Shown here: one piece after another, positions 17,207-26,486 of the stretch | Position numbering within the stretch: position 1 is the stretch's first letter | Layout of the letters: every line of letters begins with the position of its first letter | Notes under the pieces: model-generated | Databases searched by the model: none | Seen by the model: the letters and a program-made list of their open reading frames with translations, nothing else | Told to the model about the DNA's origin: nothing | Source of the DNA: CAZSNT01 sp964607765 | Lineage (GTDB): Bacteria > Verrucomicrobiota > Lentisphaeria > Oligosphaerales > JABHEG01 | NCBI GenBank assembly: GCA_964607765.1 | Contig: CAZSNT010000040.1 | Span: 1 to 64,000 of the forward strand | DNA: 64,000 nucleotides | Direction: 5' to 3' | Translations under genes and position numbers: made by a program

Positions 17207-19081
17207 TTACGGCGCCAGGCGATTGACTTGGAGGATCGCCGACGCGACCTTGCCGCCACTGTCGGGGAAGATCACCTCGACGGCGGCGACCGCGGTCACC
17301 AGCTCCATGGGCACGGGGATCTCGATTACGCCGAAGAAGTTCTTCCTGCCGGACTGATCGCCGCCGGCCCAGTCCGCGGGTACGGCGAGTCTCCTGCCCG
17401 CCACGCGCACGACCGGTGTGCGCGATGTGCCCTGCTCCCGACCGATCCCGAGCCGCAAAACGGCCGTGCCCCGCCCTGTCGGGACGTCCCTGAAGTCGAA
17501 CGTGATGGGAGTGTCGGCCACAATGTCCTGCAAGTAGGTCGTGGCGTAGCAGCGCGTCTCGCGGACCTGCCGTTCAGGTGCGACCGGGGCGGCGGAGTCG
17601 ATAATCAACATCGCGCTCTCGCCGGCCGCGAGCTGCAGCGGCTCGGGAACGGCTTCCAAGGGGGTCTCGGCGAGTGTCGGCTCCACCCCGCGCGTCGTCA
17701 GCCTGCGCAGCGCAATGCGGTCGGCCGCCACGTCTGACAGCCCATCCAGCACCACTGTCCGGGAAGCGTTCTCCAGGTTGCAGAGAATGACGAACAGCCG
17801 TTTGCCGTCGACCAGGAGATGGCAGCGGATGTCCGGATCCGAGCTGCTGCTCGCCCGCCATTCGCCGTTGACGCCTTGCCAGAACCGGTAGTACAGCGCC
17901 AGGTGGGTCAGCTCATGCCCATCGCCTCGCTTGCGCCACAACAGGAACGGGTACGGATTCTCCTCGGAGCATCCCGGCAGGTTGTACGTCCAGTGCGCTT
18001 TCGTCAGAATGAACGGAACCACTTTGGTCAGGCGGTCCGGGTGGTCCATGAAGGTCATCAACTGGGCGGTCGCGGCATGGATCATCTCCCCTATCACCGC
18101 AGGGTCGTACGGGTGTCCCTTGTTGTCTTTGGAGTTCTTCGGGATCAAACCGAACTCGGAGATGATCTGCGGCTTGGCCACACCGAAGGAGATGTGGCTG
18201 TAGGCGTCGATGATGTCGATGAGCGCCTCGGAGTTGCTTCCCGTCCGCCTCCGTGGCGTGCCTTCCACATTGACACCGTCGTAGATGTGCGTCGAGAAGA
18301 AGTCCATGTCCGCGCCGGCCACATCCATGAACGTCTTCATCCAGCTGTTCCAGTGAGAGAAGTCCCGGATCTCGACCTCCGGGTAGGCCGCGGTGTAGCC
18401 GCCGACGAGGACATTCGGGCAAAGCTCGCGCACGCGTCTGGCCACGGCAACGTGGAGCTTAGCGACGTCAGTGGGCGTGCCGCCGATCTTCTTGAGCTTG
18501 ACCATGGGTTCATTCAGGACCTCCAGGTACCGCGGACGGTCCTCGTCGGTAAAGGTCTCCTTGAGGTAGTGGGCCGTGAACTCCGCGGCCGACTCCATAC
18601 TCGACGGCCCCCAGGGCGCGTCCTTCTTCTTGCTCCACGGGCAATAGGATTCCGGATGCGTACAGGAGATCATTTCACGCCAGCGCTCAGGCTTCTGAAC
18701 CGGGTCGCCGCGGCGTTCCTTGCGCGCTTCGGCGCCGTAGCGTCGGATGTGCGCCACATCCGGGAAGCCCGGCCGCTGCGGATCGGCCGGTGTCTGCCTG
18801 CGCCGCCACGTGCGGCCGCCGCCTTCACGACCGAAACAGACGCCGAGCTCGTTCAGGAGCAGATCCCAGTCCGCGTCGTTCATGTCGTGGTCGGTCGGTG
18901 CGGCATGGATCGTGATGAACTGCTCGCGTCGGAACCGGGTCACGCCGCCAATGCTGCGGATGCAGCCCGGGTCGAGAGAGACTCGAACCTTCGACGGCCC
19001 GGGTCCGTTCCACAGCGGGGTCTGGCACGAACTCAGGAGCAGTGCGGCAGCCGGCAGGGCAATCGTGTGCTTTGGCATCAT
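17207..19081 (-). CDS. GH86-like beta-agarase/porphyranase-type lipoprotein
   Basis: A 624-residue protein starting at the ATGATG pair at 19081/19078. The signal with LLLSSC lipobox predicts a lipoprotein. The barrel starts with SIGGVTRFRREQFITIHA and LGVCFGREGGG, the clearest GH86 signature of the three paralogues. The probable acid/base is Glu191 (EVLNEPM) and nucleophile Glu309 (IISEFGLI). The C-terminal 110 residues form the shared sandwich domain (from about residue 515). It is the first gene of the minus-strand series 19081 to 9367 and divergent from the sulfatase at 19288, so the 206-bp region between them may hold the promoters for both arms. Confidence 0.78.
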   Translation of the reverse strand: MMPKHTIALPAAALLLSSCQTPLWNGPGPSKVRVSLDPGCIRSIGGVTRFRREQFITIHAAPTDHDMNDADWDLLLNELGVCFGREGGGRTWRRRQTPADPQRPGFPDVAHIRRYGAEARKERRGDPVQKPERWREMISCTHPESYCPWSKKKDAPWGPSSMESAAEFTAHYLKETFTDEDRPRYLEVLNEPMVKLKKIGGTPTDVAKLHVAVARRVRELCPNVLVGGYTAAYPEVEIRDFSHWNSWMKTFMDVAGADMDFFSTHIYDGVNVEGTPRRRTGSNSEALIDIIDAYSHISFGVAKPQIISEFGLIPKNSKDNKGHPYDPAVIGEMIHAATAQLMTFMDHPDRLTKVVPFILTKAHWTYNLPGCSEENPYPFLLWRKRGDGHELTHLALYYRFWQGVNGEWRASSSSDPDIRCHLLVDGKRLFVILCNLENASRTVVLDGLSDVAADRIALRRLTTRGVEPTLAETPLEAVPEPLQLAAGESAMLIIDSAAPVAPERQVRETRCYATTYLQDIVADTPITFDFRDVPTGRGTAVLRLGIGREQGTSRTPVVRVAGRRLAVPADWAGGDQSGRKNFFGVIEIPVPMELVTAVAAVEVIFPDSGGKVASAILQVNRLAP

Positions 19082-19287
19082 CCGGTGCTTCTTCTCTCTT
19101 TGGCAGCGTTGGAGTGTTTTCAGGAACCTAATCCGACTACGCTGAATGACCACCTCGGCAACTCGAGCGGGCGATCGAGACGGACGGCGCGATTGTTGAC
19201 GAATGCCGGTAATGTGCTACTTGATACTGGTAACACCCCAAACCGTGAAGAGGAGCCTTGACAGGCCAAAACACGCCAGGAGACACC

Positions 19288-20736
19288 ATGCCAGACAGAC
19301 CGAACGTCATCCTGATCACGGCGGATCACCTCCGGTTCGACACCGTCGCCTGCAACGGCGACCCGGTCGTGCGCACACCGAACATCGACCGCCTGGCCGC
19401 TGAAGGCACCAACCTGACGCAGTGTTACGCGCAGAACCCCGTCTGCCAGCCGGCCAGGGCCAGCATCCTGACCGGGCGCTACCCGCGCAACCACGGTGTG
19501 CGCTGGAACAGCAGCCGACTGGACGAGAACGAACTCACCATGGTCGAGCACTTCAAAGCCAACGGCTACAGGACGGCTGTCGTCGGCAAGCATCACGTGA
19601 ACCAGAAGCGGTTCGCGGACGCAATGGACCACGTCGACGCCGCGCACTGCCGCCGGAATTGGAGAGAACGCGAGGACGGCAACTACACCGTGACCGACCC
19701 GAACCAGTTCGAGCAATACGTCCGGGACCGCGGCTACGAGTACAAAACCGGCTACGCGCTGCCCGATTTCCGCAAACGCCTGGGCGCCGTACCTTCCGAC
19801 CAGCCCGAAGACTGCCACATCGACGCCTACGTCGGCATGCGCGCCGTGGAGTACGTGCAGAGCGTGGACACCGACCGACCGCTGTTCCTGTGGCTCGGGT
19901 TCTACGGCCCGCACCATCCGTACGTGCCCTCCGGCCGCTTCGCACACATGTACAACCCCGACCGGGTGCCCGGCTTCCACAAGAGCGATGACGACCTGGC
20001 GCGCAAACCCTACGAATACACCATGTATTTCGAGACCGACAACCACAAGTACCGGGGATTCCCCGACGCCTCCGAACAGACGTTCCGGGAAATGAAGGCA
20101 GCATTCTACGGCATGGTCTCGCAGCTCGACTGGGCGCTCGGGCTGTTCCTCGACTGCCTCGAACAGCGCGGCATGGCCGACAATACCGTCATCGTGTTCA
20201 CCAGTGACCACGGCGAGTTCCTGGGCGACCATGGCATCCCCGCCAAAGCCCCGTTCCTGCTCGACTGCATGCTGCACGTGCCCTGCATCTACCGGGGACC
20301 CGGCGTGCCGCACGCCGTCCGAAGCGACGAACTCACCGAGTCCGTCGATATCTTCCCGACGCTCTGCGGTCTTGCCGGCATCGACACGCCGGCCCAGGTA
20401 CAGGGCAAAGACTGCGCCGTGCTGCTCAGTGACTCCCCCGCCCCGCTGCGCGATGCCGTCTACGCCGAAGCAGTCGACAAGAAATGCGTCCGCACGGGGA
20501 AGTGGAAGTATATTCACTACCCGGGCAAGCCGTACGGCGAGCTGTACGACGTCCAGGCCGATCCGCACGAACTGCGGAATCTGTACGACGAGATGCCCGA
20601 CGTCCGTGCCCGGTTGCTGGAGGTGTTCCGGTCAGTCATTGACCGCACCGAAGACTTCCGGCACCCGCGGTACCAGTGGATTACGGCCACACACCCCCGC
20701 ACAGGCGAAGAAGTGACACACTACCACACGTGGTGA
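19288..20736 (+). CDS. Formylglycine-dependent sulfatase (family S1)
   Basis: A 482-residue protein starting at ATG 19288, with AGGAG five bases upstream. The N-terminus RPNVILITADHLRFDT is the sulfatase metal-site strand, with His replacing the second Asp of the common DD pair. Cys53 in VCQPARASILTGR is the residue converted to formylglycine. The second metal-binding motif is FTSDHGEFLGDHG. No signal peptide is seen, so it may act on imported sulfated oligosaccharides in the cytoplasm. No maturase gene lies in this window, so maturation depends on one elsewhere. It heads the run with the genes at 20773 and 22749. Confidence 0.9.
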   Translation: MPDRPNVILITADHLRFDTVACNGDPVVRTPNIDRLAAEGTNLTQCYAQNPVCQPARASILTGRYPRNHGVRWNSSRLDENELTMVEHFKANGYRTAVVGKHHVNQKRFADAMDHVDAAHCRRNWREREDGNYTVTDPNQFEQYVRDRGYEYKTGYALPDFRKRLGAVPSDQPEDCHIDAYVGMRAVEYVQSVDTDRPLFLWLGFYGPHHPYVPSGRFAHMYNPDRVPGFHKSDDDLARKPYEYTMYFETDNHKYRGFPDASEQTFREMKAAFYGMVSQLDWALGLFLDCLEQRGMADNTVIVFTSDHGEFLGDHGIPAKAPFLLDCMLHVPCIYRGPGVPHAVRSDELTESVDIFPTLCGLAGIDTPAQVQGKDCAVLLSDSPAPLRDAVYAEAVDKKCVRTGKWKYIHYPGKPYGELYDVQADPHELRNLYDEMPDVRARLLEVFRSVIDRTEDFRHPRYQWITATHPRTGEEVTHYHTW

Positions 20737-20772
20737 CAAGCCCACGAAACCCGGCACAACCGAGGAACACAC

Positions 20773-22707
20773 ATGCACAGACACATCGCCCTCCTGTTCA
20801 CTGCCTGTCTGAGTCTGAGCGCGCTCGCGCAGGAAACGCTGCCGGCCAGGCCGAACGTGGTCCTGATTTTCATTGATGACCTGGGCTTCGGCGACGTCGG
20901 ATTCAACGGCGCCACCGGCCCGAAGACGCCGAGTCTCGACCGCATGGCGGAGGAGGGGATGCGGTTCAATGACTTCTACGTAGCCTGTGCCGTCTGCTCG
21001 GGGTCCCGCGCCGCGTTGATGACCGGCGCTCACTACCGGCGGGTCAGTATGGCGCCCGTGCTGTTCCCGAACAGCTCGGCCGGACTGCATCCGGACGAAG
21101 TCACGATCGCCGACATGCTGCGTGAGGCGGGGTATGCAACCACATGCATCGGCAAGTGGCATCTCGGGCATCTCCCCCCGTGTCTGCCGACCCACCAGGG
21201 CTTTGACTCCTACTACGGCGTGCCCTACAGCAACGACATGTGGATCGACCCGGCCAACACACTCGCGACCAGCATCAGAATCCGCGAGAACCTGACGCTC
21301 GAGCAGCTCCAAGCCGGCCACAAGAAGAGGAACTGGGTGCCGCTCATGCGAGGCGAGGAAGTGATCGAGTACCCGGCGGACCAATCCACACTGACCAAAC
21401 GCTACACCGAGGAAGCAGTCCGGTTCATCAACGCGAACCGAGACAGGCCGTTCTTCATCTACCTGCCACACACCATGGTGCACCTGCCGCTCGCCGTGTC
21501 GGAGGCATTCAAGGACCGAACGGACAAACTCATCTGGGACGCCATCGAAGAGGTGGACTGGTCGGTCGGCGAGATCCTGAAAGCGCTGCAGGCGGCGGGG
21601 GTTGACGAGAGGACGCTCGTCCTCTTCACCAGCGACAACGGCGCGGCGGTCGGCTCGTCGCTGCCGCTCCGGGCCAAGAAGGGCAGCGTATACGACGGCG
21701 GGATCCGCGAACCGACTGTCATGCGCTGGCCGGGGCAGATCCCGGCCGGAAAGGTGTGCCGGGAAGTGACGGCGTCGGTCGATATCTTGCCGACCCTCGC
21801 CAAGCTCTGCGGCGGCAAGCTGCCGGAGCGCAAGCTGGACGGGCACGACATCTGGCCGTTGATGAGCGGAGCGGACGGCGCGGCGAGCCCGCACAAGACG
21901 TATTGCCTCATGCACGGCCTGGGCACGGTGCGGTCCGGGAAGTGGAAGTACTACCCGTGGCCCGAAGGCCAGGAGCGGCGCGGGCGTCGCAAAGCCAAGC
22001 CTGCACAGAAAGCCAGTGACGCCGCCAAACCAGCCGTTCAACTCTACGACACCGTGGCGGATATCGGCGAAACGAAGAACGTCGCGACTGCACACCCCGA
22101 GGTGGTCGAGCGGCTGCAGGCAGCCTGGGACGCACACGTCAAGGAACTGGACGGCAATCGCCGACCGACCGCGCCGCTCCAGCGCCCGGAGGGAGCGCTG
22201 TCCGCAGCACGCCCCGGCACCAAGCCGAAGGGCCGCGGCACGTCGATCGACTGGACCAAGGTCAAGCCGGGGGACGTGTTCCCGAACAACGCGGCGCCCG
22301 CGCTCGTCGGTAAGCCGTTCACAATCTCCTGCACGATCGACGGTGAGTCGCTCCAGGGCGTTGTCCTGGCGCACGGTGGCACGGCGACCGGGTACTCGCT
22401 CTACGTCAAGGACGGCAACGTCGTGTTCGCAGTTCGCAGGGACTCGGATTCGGTCGAGCGTGTGACGGCGCCGCTCGGGACGGGAACGTCGTTCAGGATC
22501 AGCGCAGCACTGCAGAAAGGCAATGCCCTCTGCCTGCAGGTCGGCGACGCAGACGCTGTGACGGCGACGGGCAGCGGACTACTGCTGAAGCATCCCGCCG
22601 AGAACCTGGCGATCGGCAAGGACGACCGCATGCCTGTCGACCCGGAGTCGCCCCCCGGCGAGTTCACAGGCAGGATCTCCGGCGTCCGGGTGACGGCGCG
22701 GCCATAG
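20773..22707 (+). CDS. Secreted S1 sulfatase with C-terminal LamG-like domain
   Basis: A 644-residue protein with signal peptide MHRHIALLFTACLSLSALAQ and GAGGA six bases before ATG 20773. It has NVVLIFIDDLGFGDVG for metal binding. Cys75 in VCSGSRAALMTG is the formylglycine site, with Gly in place of the usual Pro. FTSDNGA and IGKWHLG are typical arylsulfatase motifs. A linker rich in charged and proline residues (about 390-490) leads to a C-terminal beta-sandwich of about 150 residues resembling LamG or 3-keto-disaccharide-type domains, possibly glycan-binding. It lies 36 bp after the first sulfatase. The two likely act in different compartments on related substrates. Confidence 0.88.
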   Translation: MHRHIALLFTACLSLSALAQETLPARPNVVLIFIDDLGFGDVGFNGATGPKTPSLDRMAEEGMRFNDFYVACAVCSGSRAALMTGAHYRRVSMAPVLFPNSSAGLHPDEVTIADMLREAGYATTCIGKWHLGHLPPCLPTHQGFDSYYGVPYSNDMWIDPANTLATSIRIRENLTLEQLQAGHKKRNWVPLMRGEEVIEYPADQSTLTKRYTEEAVRFINANRDRPFFIYLPHTMVHLPLAVSEAFKDRTDKLIWDAIEEVDWSVGEILKALQAAGVDERTLVLFTSDNGAAVGSSLPLRAKKGSVYDGGIREPTVMRWPGQIPAGKVCREVTASVDILPTLAKLCGGKLPERKLDGHDIWPLMSGADGAASPHKTYCLMHGLGTVRSGKWKYYPWPEGQERRGRRKAKPAQKASDAAKPAVQLYDTVADIGETKNVATAHPEVVERLQAAWDAHVKELDGNRRPTAPLQRPEGALSAARPGTKPKGRGTSIDWTKVKPGDVFPNNAAPALVGKPFTISCTIDGESLQGVVLAHGGTATGYSLYVKDGNVVFAVRRDSDSVERVTAPLGTGTSFRISAALQKGNALCLQVGDADAVTATGSGLLLKHPAENLAIGKDDRMPVDPESPPGEFTGRISGVRVTARP

Positions 22708-22724
22708 ATCTCGTCCCACCGGAC

Positions 22725-22756
22725 ATGAGTCATTGAGTCACAAAGTCATTGAGTCA
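22725..22756. repeat. Short direct repeat of GTCATTGAGTCAC
   Basis: AGTCATTGAGTCAC appears twice, 16 bp apart, directly before and across the start of the lyase gene at 22749. The proposed TTG start lies within the second copy. A related word (GTCATTAAGTCAC) is found near 43640. Confidence 0.6.
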
Positions 22757-25700
22757 CTCTTCACACAACCGGCACCCCCGGCTCCACCGCCGACTTGCGG
22801 TCTGCATCGTGCTCCTGACGGGCGGCGTGTCCGCGGCGCAGTGGCAGGTGCGGTACGCGCACGTGCGGGATCAGAGGCCGGAATGGACGGCCGCCGGCCG
22901 CATCCCCGCCTGGAAGATCACGCAGCGGAATGGCGAAGTGACCTGGCAGGACGATGCGAACGGCGACTGCAGAGGCCGGTTGCTGTTCGCACGGCCGCTG
23001 GACACGGCAGCGGCCAAGTCGACCGTGGTCGCTGTCGAGGTGACGCTGGAGTATCGTACATCGTGCGAACTCAGTGAGCCGCACATGAAACGAAGCGGCT
23101 CAATGGACGTGGCCGTCATCCCACGCGCTGATTGGCAGGCGTTCGCCACAACGCCCGAACAGGCACGCATTCTCGACGACACCGCAGACACGACGGCCGG
23201 TGCGAGCTGCCGCGTGAAATCGCAGGGCGATGACGTCATCGAGTGGACGAAGCAGGCAACGCTGCGGATTGGGCTGCCGGGAAGCCTGCGTAAACGCGGC
23301 GACTTGATGCTGGTCGTCTCCTGGGCTGCGTACCACTTCGGGACGGCCGAGGAAGGCGGCTTCCGGAACGTGGAGTCGAAGCTGGTGACGGAGCAGATGC
23401 AGCGCTGGGAATTCTGGCATGCGCTGGACCTGGCGTGTCCGGATCTCGCTGCAGTGAAGGCCGCGGTCGATGCACGCGACCACGCCGCCGCCACGGCCGC
23501 GCTTGCCGCACATTTCCGTTCGCGCACCACACCTGTAGTGGCCAACCCAGTAGGCGCTGCAACGTCCGCAGGCGCCCGGAAACGCGCCGATGAGACCGTA
23601 GCGCACACGTACCGACTGGTCGGCTGCCCGCCCTACACGTTCGAAGGCGACATCGTCTGGAACGCCGACCCGTTCAACTACAACCAGTGGCCGGTCGCCC
23701 TCAATCGGCACTCGGAATGGCGGACGCTTGCAGCCGTGCACCTGGGTACGGGCGAAGCCAAGTACGCCCGCGAGTGGGAAGCGCAGCTGCTGCATTGGGT
23801 GGAAGCCATGCCCACGTTCATCGCCCCGCGCTGGGTCGAAGGGCCGTACAACGCGCCGGGCAAGACGTCGCTGTCGCTGGACGCCGGAATCCGGATGGGG
23901 CAGAACTGGTTCCCGACCTTCGAGCACTTCCGCACCGTGCCGGAGATCAGCGATCGGGCGCTGGTGGTGTTCGCTCAAAGCTGCCTGCGGCATGCTCGTT
24001 ACCTCATGAAGCCGGAGAACTTCCGCGAGGGAAGCAACTGGGGCGCCATGGAGTCCAACGGACTGTACCACATCGGCGCCATGCTGCCCGAGTTCAGGGA
24101 CGCCGCACTGTGGCGGGAAACGGCGGCTGCACGACAGTTCGCAGAGCTCCGGAACCAGGTCTACCCCGACGGCGCGCAGAAGGAACTCGCGCCCGGCTAC
24201 CACGGCGTCTCACTGCGCAGCTTCCTCGGCGTGCTGCGGCTTGCGAAGCGCAACGGCTGCGCGTTACCGGACGGCTACGTTGAGCGCCTCGAGCGCATGT
24301 TCGAGTACTACGTGCGGATCGCCATGCCAAACCGCCGCGTCCCCGACATCAACGACAGCGGCAGCGGCCACATAGGCGGCATCATGCGGCAAGGCGCAGA
24401 GCTCTTCCCGCAGCGCCGGGACTTCACCTGGGCCGGTTCGAACGGCGCGGAAGGGGCCCCGCCCGACTACGACTGCATCGTCATGCCCTACGCCGGCTGG
24501 GTCTGCATGCGCAGCGACTGGTCTGCCGAGGCCAACTACCTGCTGTTCGACGCCGGCCCGTTCGGTACGGGGCATCAGCACGAGGACAAGCTCGGAATCG
24601 TGATCCACGCGTTCGGGCGACCGCTGCTGGCCGAGTGCGGCAAGTATGCCTACGACACCAGTCGGTGGCGCCGGTACTGCCTGAGCACGCGCGGCCACAA
24701 CACGGTGCGTGTGGACGGCATGGACCAGAACTGCCGCGGCGTCCGCGCCGAATACGAGGTCAGCCAACCGAACACCTACGGTTTCATCAACAACGGAAAC
24801 TACTGCTACGCCCGTGACACGTACGCGGTCGGTTACGGGCCGGGGCGCGACCGGAACGTCACGCACCGGCGGCGAGTGCTGTTCGTGAAGCCGGCCTTCT
24901 GGATCGTGGTGGACGACTTCGCCGCCGTCGACGGCAAGGAACACGCCGCTGAAGCGCAGTTCCTGCTCGATGCGGACTCCGCAGAAACGGACGCGGACAC
25001 GCTGGCCGCGGCAGGGGTGGGCGGCGGACGCGGCCGGCTGGCCGTGGTGCCGCTGAACACCAACGGACTCGCCCTGCGCGTCGCCCAGGGCGAAACCGAA
25101 CCGGAAGTGCGCGGGTTCCTGCCCGAGGGCTTCGAGAAGCTCCGCCCCGCGCCCGCGCTGCTGTACACGCGCCGGTTCACCGACACGGCCACGGTCGCGT
25201 ACGCGCTCGTCCCGTTCGAGGGCGACCGGATCCCGGCACGCGTGACAGGCAACACGCTGCATGTCCGTGACAGCGCCTACACGGTCGACATCACGCCGGC
25301 CCGACTCAGCGTCGCAGGCCCGGACCACACCTTCCACACGGACGGCGCGGCCTGGAACAACGTGGCGAGTTGGGTCTACCAGCTGTGTGACTACACGGAT
25401 GACAGGCTGGATGAGATTGCCGGGGCGTCGTTCGACCTGGCCGTCATTGACCTCTCGCGGGATGGCGGCAGCGACTTCTTCACAGCTGCAGAGATCGCAG
25501 CGGTCAGGAACTCGGGCAAGATCGTGCCACAGAACTGCCCTGAGCTTTACACATGGTCCTACTGGAATCCCAAACCGAACCGGAAGTACATAAACGCAAT
25601 CGACGGCCTGGGGCTGGAGTCGGTCTTCTACATGGCCCATGACAGACCCGCGAACAAGCGCTGGTGCAAAGAGAACCGCGACAACGCCCTCGCCATCAAG

Positions 25701-25847
25701 GAAGCCGGCAAGCTGGTTCTGGGCGTTGACTATGCCCGGGAACCGAACACCATTGCCGAGGCGTACAGGAAGCAGAAGGCGCTCGGCTTTGTCCCTTACG
25801 TGGCCGAAGAGGCGCTTGACAGAATCCAGGCAGTGAGGGGAGAATGA
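22749..25847 (+). CDS. Heparinase II/III-type polysaccharide lyase fused to TM1410/GH114-like domain
   Basis: A 1032-residue exported protein. The start is uncertain: TTG 22749 gives a good signal peptide (RRLAVCIVLLTGGVSAAQ) but has no visible ribosome-binding site. Residues 30-250 are a beta-rich N-terminal domain. Residues 280-560 form the alpha toroid (FNYNQWPVALNRHSEW, AGIRMGQNW, EGSNWGAMESNG). Residues 580-850 form the beta-sandwich half with GTGHQHEDKLG, the His-containing motif of this lyase class. Residues about 860-1032 (WVYQLCDYTD, FDLAVIDLSRDG, GKLVLGVDYA) match the edges of the TM1410/GH114 barrel, but the middle is shortened. The end overlaps the next gene by 4 bp. Confidence 0.75.
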   Translation: MSHSSHNRHPRLHRRLAVCIVLLTGGVSAAQWQVRYAHVRDQRPEWTAAGRIPAWKITQRNGEVTWQDDANGDCRGRLLFARPLDTAAAKSTVVAVEVTLEYRTSCELSEPHMKRSGSMDVAVIPRADWQAFATTPEQARILDDTADTTAGASCRVKSQGDDVIEWTKQATLRIGLPGSLRKRGDLMLVVSWAAYHFGTAEEGGFRNVESKLVTEQMQRWEFWHALDLACPDLAAVKAAVDARDHAAATAALAAHFRSRTTPVVANPVGAATSAGARKRADETVAHTYRLVGCPPYTFEGDIVWNADPFNYNQWPVALNRHSEWRTLAAVHLGTGEAKYAREWEAQLLHWVEAMPTFIAPRWVEGPYNAPGKTSLSLDAGIRMGQNWFPTFEHFRTVPEISDRALVVFAQSCLRHARYLMKPENFREGSNWGAMESNGLYHIGAMLPEFRDAALWRETAAARQFAELRNQVYPDGAQKELAPGYHGVSLRSFLGVLRLAKRNGCALPDGYVERLERMFEYYVRIAMPNRRVPDINDSGSGHIGGIMRQGAELFPQRRDFTWAGSNGAEGAPPDYDCIVMPYAGWVCMRSDWSAEANYLLFDAGPFGTGHQHEDKLGIVIHAFGRPLLAECGKYAYDTSRWRRYCLSTRGHNTVRVDGMDQNCRGVRAEYEVSQPNTYGFINNGNYCYARDTYAVGYGPGRDRNVTHRRRVLFVKPAFWIVVDDFAAVDGKEHAAEAQFLLDADSAETDADTLAAAGVGGGRGRLAVVPLNTNGLALRVAQGETEPEVRGFLPEGFEKLRPAPALLYTRRFTDTATVAYALVPFEGDRIPARVTGNTLHVRDSAYTVDITPARLSVAGPDHTFHTDGAAWNNVASWVYQLCDYTDDRLDEIAGASFDLAVIDLSRDGGSDFFTAAEIAAVRNSGKIVPQNCPELYTWSYWNPKPNRKYINAIDGLGLESVFYMAHDRPANKRWCKENRDNALAIKEAGKLVLGVDYAREPNTIAEAYRKQKALGFVPYVAEEALDRIQAVRGE

Positions 25848-26485
25848 CGAAGAAAGACATCAAGGCACTGTTCAACGCCATCCGGAAACACGAGAATGAC
25901 GCTGTGCGGGCCCTGCTCGCCGGACAACCGGAACTGGTGAATGTGTGCGCGGCGGCGCCGCCGAAGAAGGACGCCGGACAGTCGCCTCTCCAAGTTGCGT
26001 TCAAGACGGGTAACTTCGAAATGGCTGCGCACCTTATCGACCTCGGTGCGAACATCCACTTCATTGAGGAGTCCGAGGTCAACGAATGGCGAGCCCCCGT
26101 GATCCACGACGCGCTGCGTGCCACTGTCTTCAGTGCCTGGGATGACCGCGAGACCGACCGCGGCCGCTACTCCGCGGCAATCGCCCTGGTCAAACGGATG
26201 CTGGACGCGGGAGTCGCACCGAACGCCGTCGACTCGTACGGGAACACCTGCCTGCTTCGCGCGCTGATGGACTGTCGTCAACTCCTCACCATGGATCCCG
26301 GCTGGCCGGAGACGGTGCAGGACTCGGTCCTCAACGGCAACCTGCGGGAGGTGTTTGCCGTTCTGATCGCTGCCGGGGCTGACACACATGCCGGCAGTTC
26401 GGGCCGACGATCGGCCGTTGAGTTTGCCCAACAGCCCGCTTTGGCACAGTTGTTGATCCCGGCATGGACAGGCAAAGGAGTATGA
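25844..26485 (+). CDS. Ankyrin-repeat protein
   Basis: A 213-residue protein without a signal peptide. It starts with ATGA overlapping the stop of the preceding lyase gene, so it is probably translated by coupling. Ankyrin-type helices are visible in four places: ALFNAIRKHENDAVRALLAG, SPLQVAFKTGNFEMAAHLID, AIALVKRMLDAGVAPNAVD, and the C-terminal VFAVLIAAGADTHA plus VEFAQQPALAQLL. Such domains bind proteins. A partner is not evident, and an intracellular ankyrin protein coupled to an exported lyase is unusual. It ends 1 bp before the next start. Confidence 0.8.
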   Translation: MTKKDIKALFNAIRKHENDAVRALLAGQPELVNVCAAAPPKKDAGQSPLQVAFKTGNFEMAAHLIDLGANIHFIEESEVNEWRAPVIHDALRATVFSAWDDRETDRGRYSAAIALVKRMLDAGVAPNAVDSYGNTCLLRALMDCRQLLTMDPGWPETVQDSVLNGNLREVFAVLIAAGADTHAGSSGRRSAVEFAQQPALAQLLIPAWTGKGV

Positions 26486-26486
26486 G

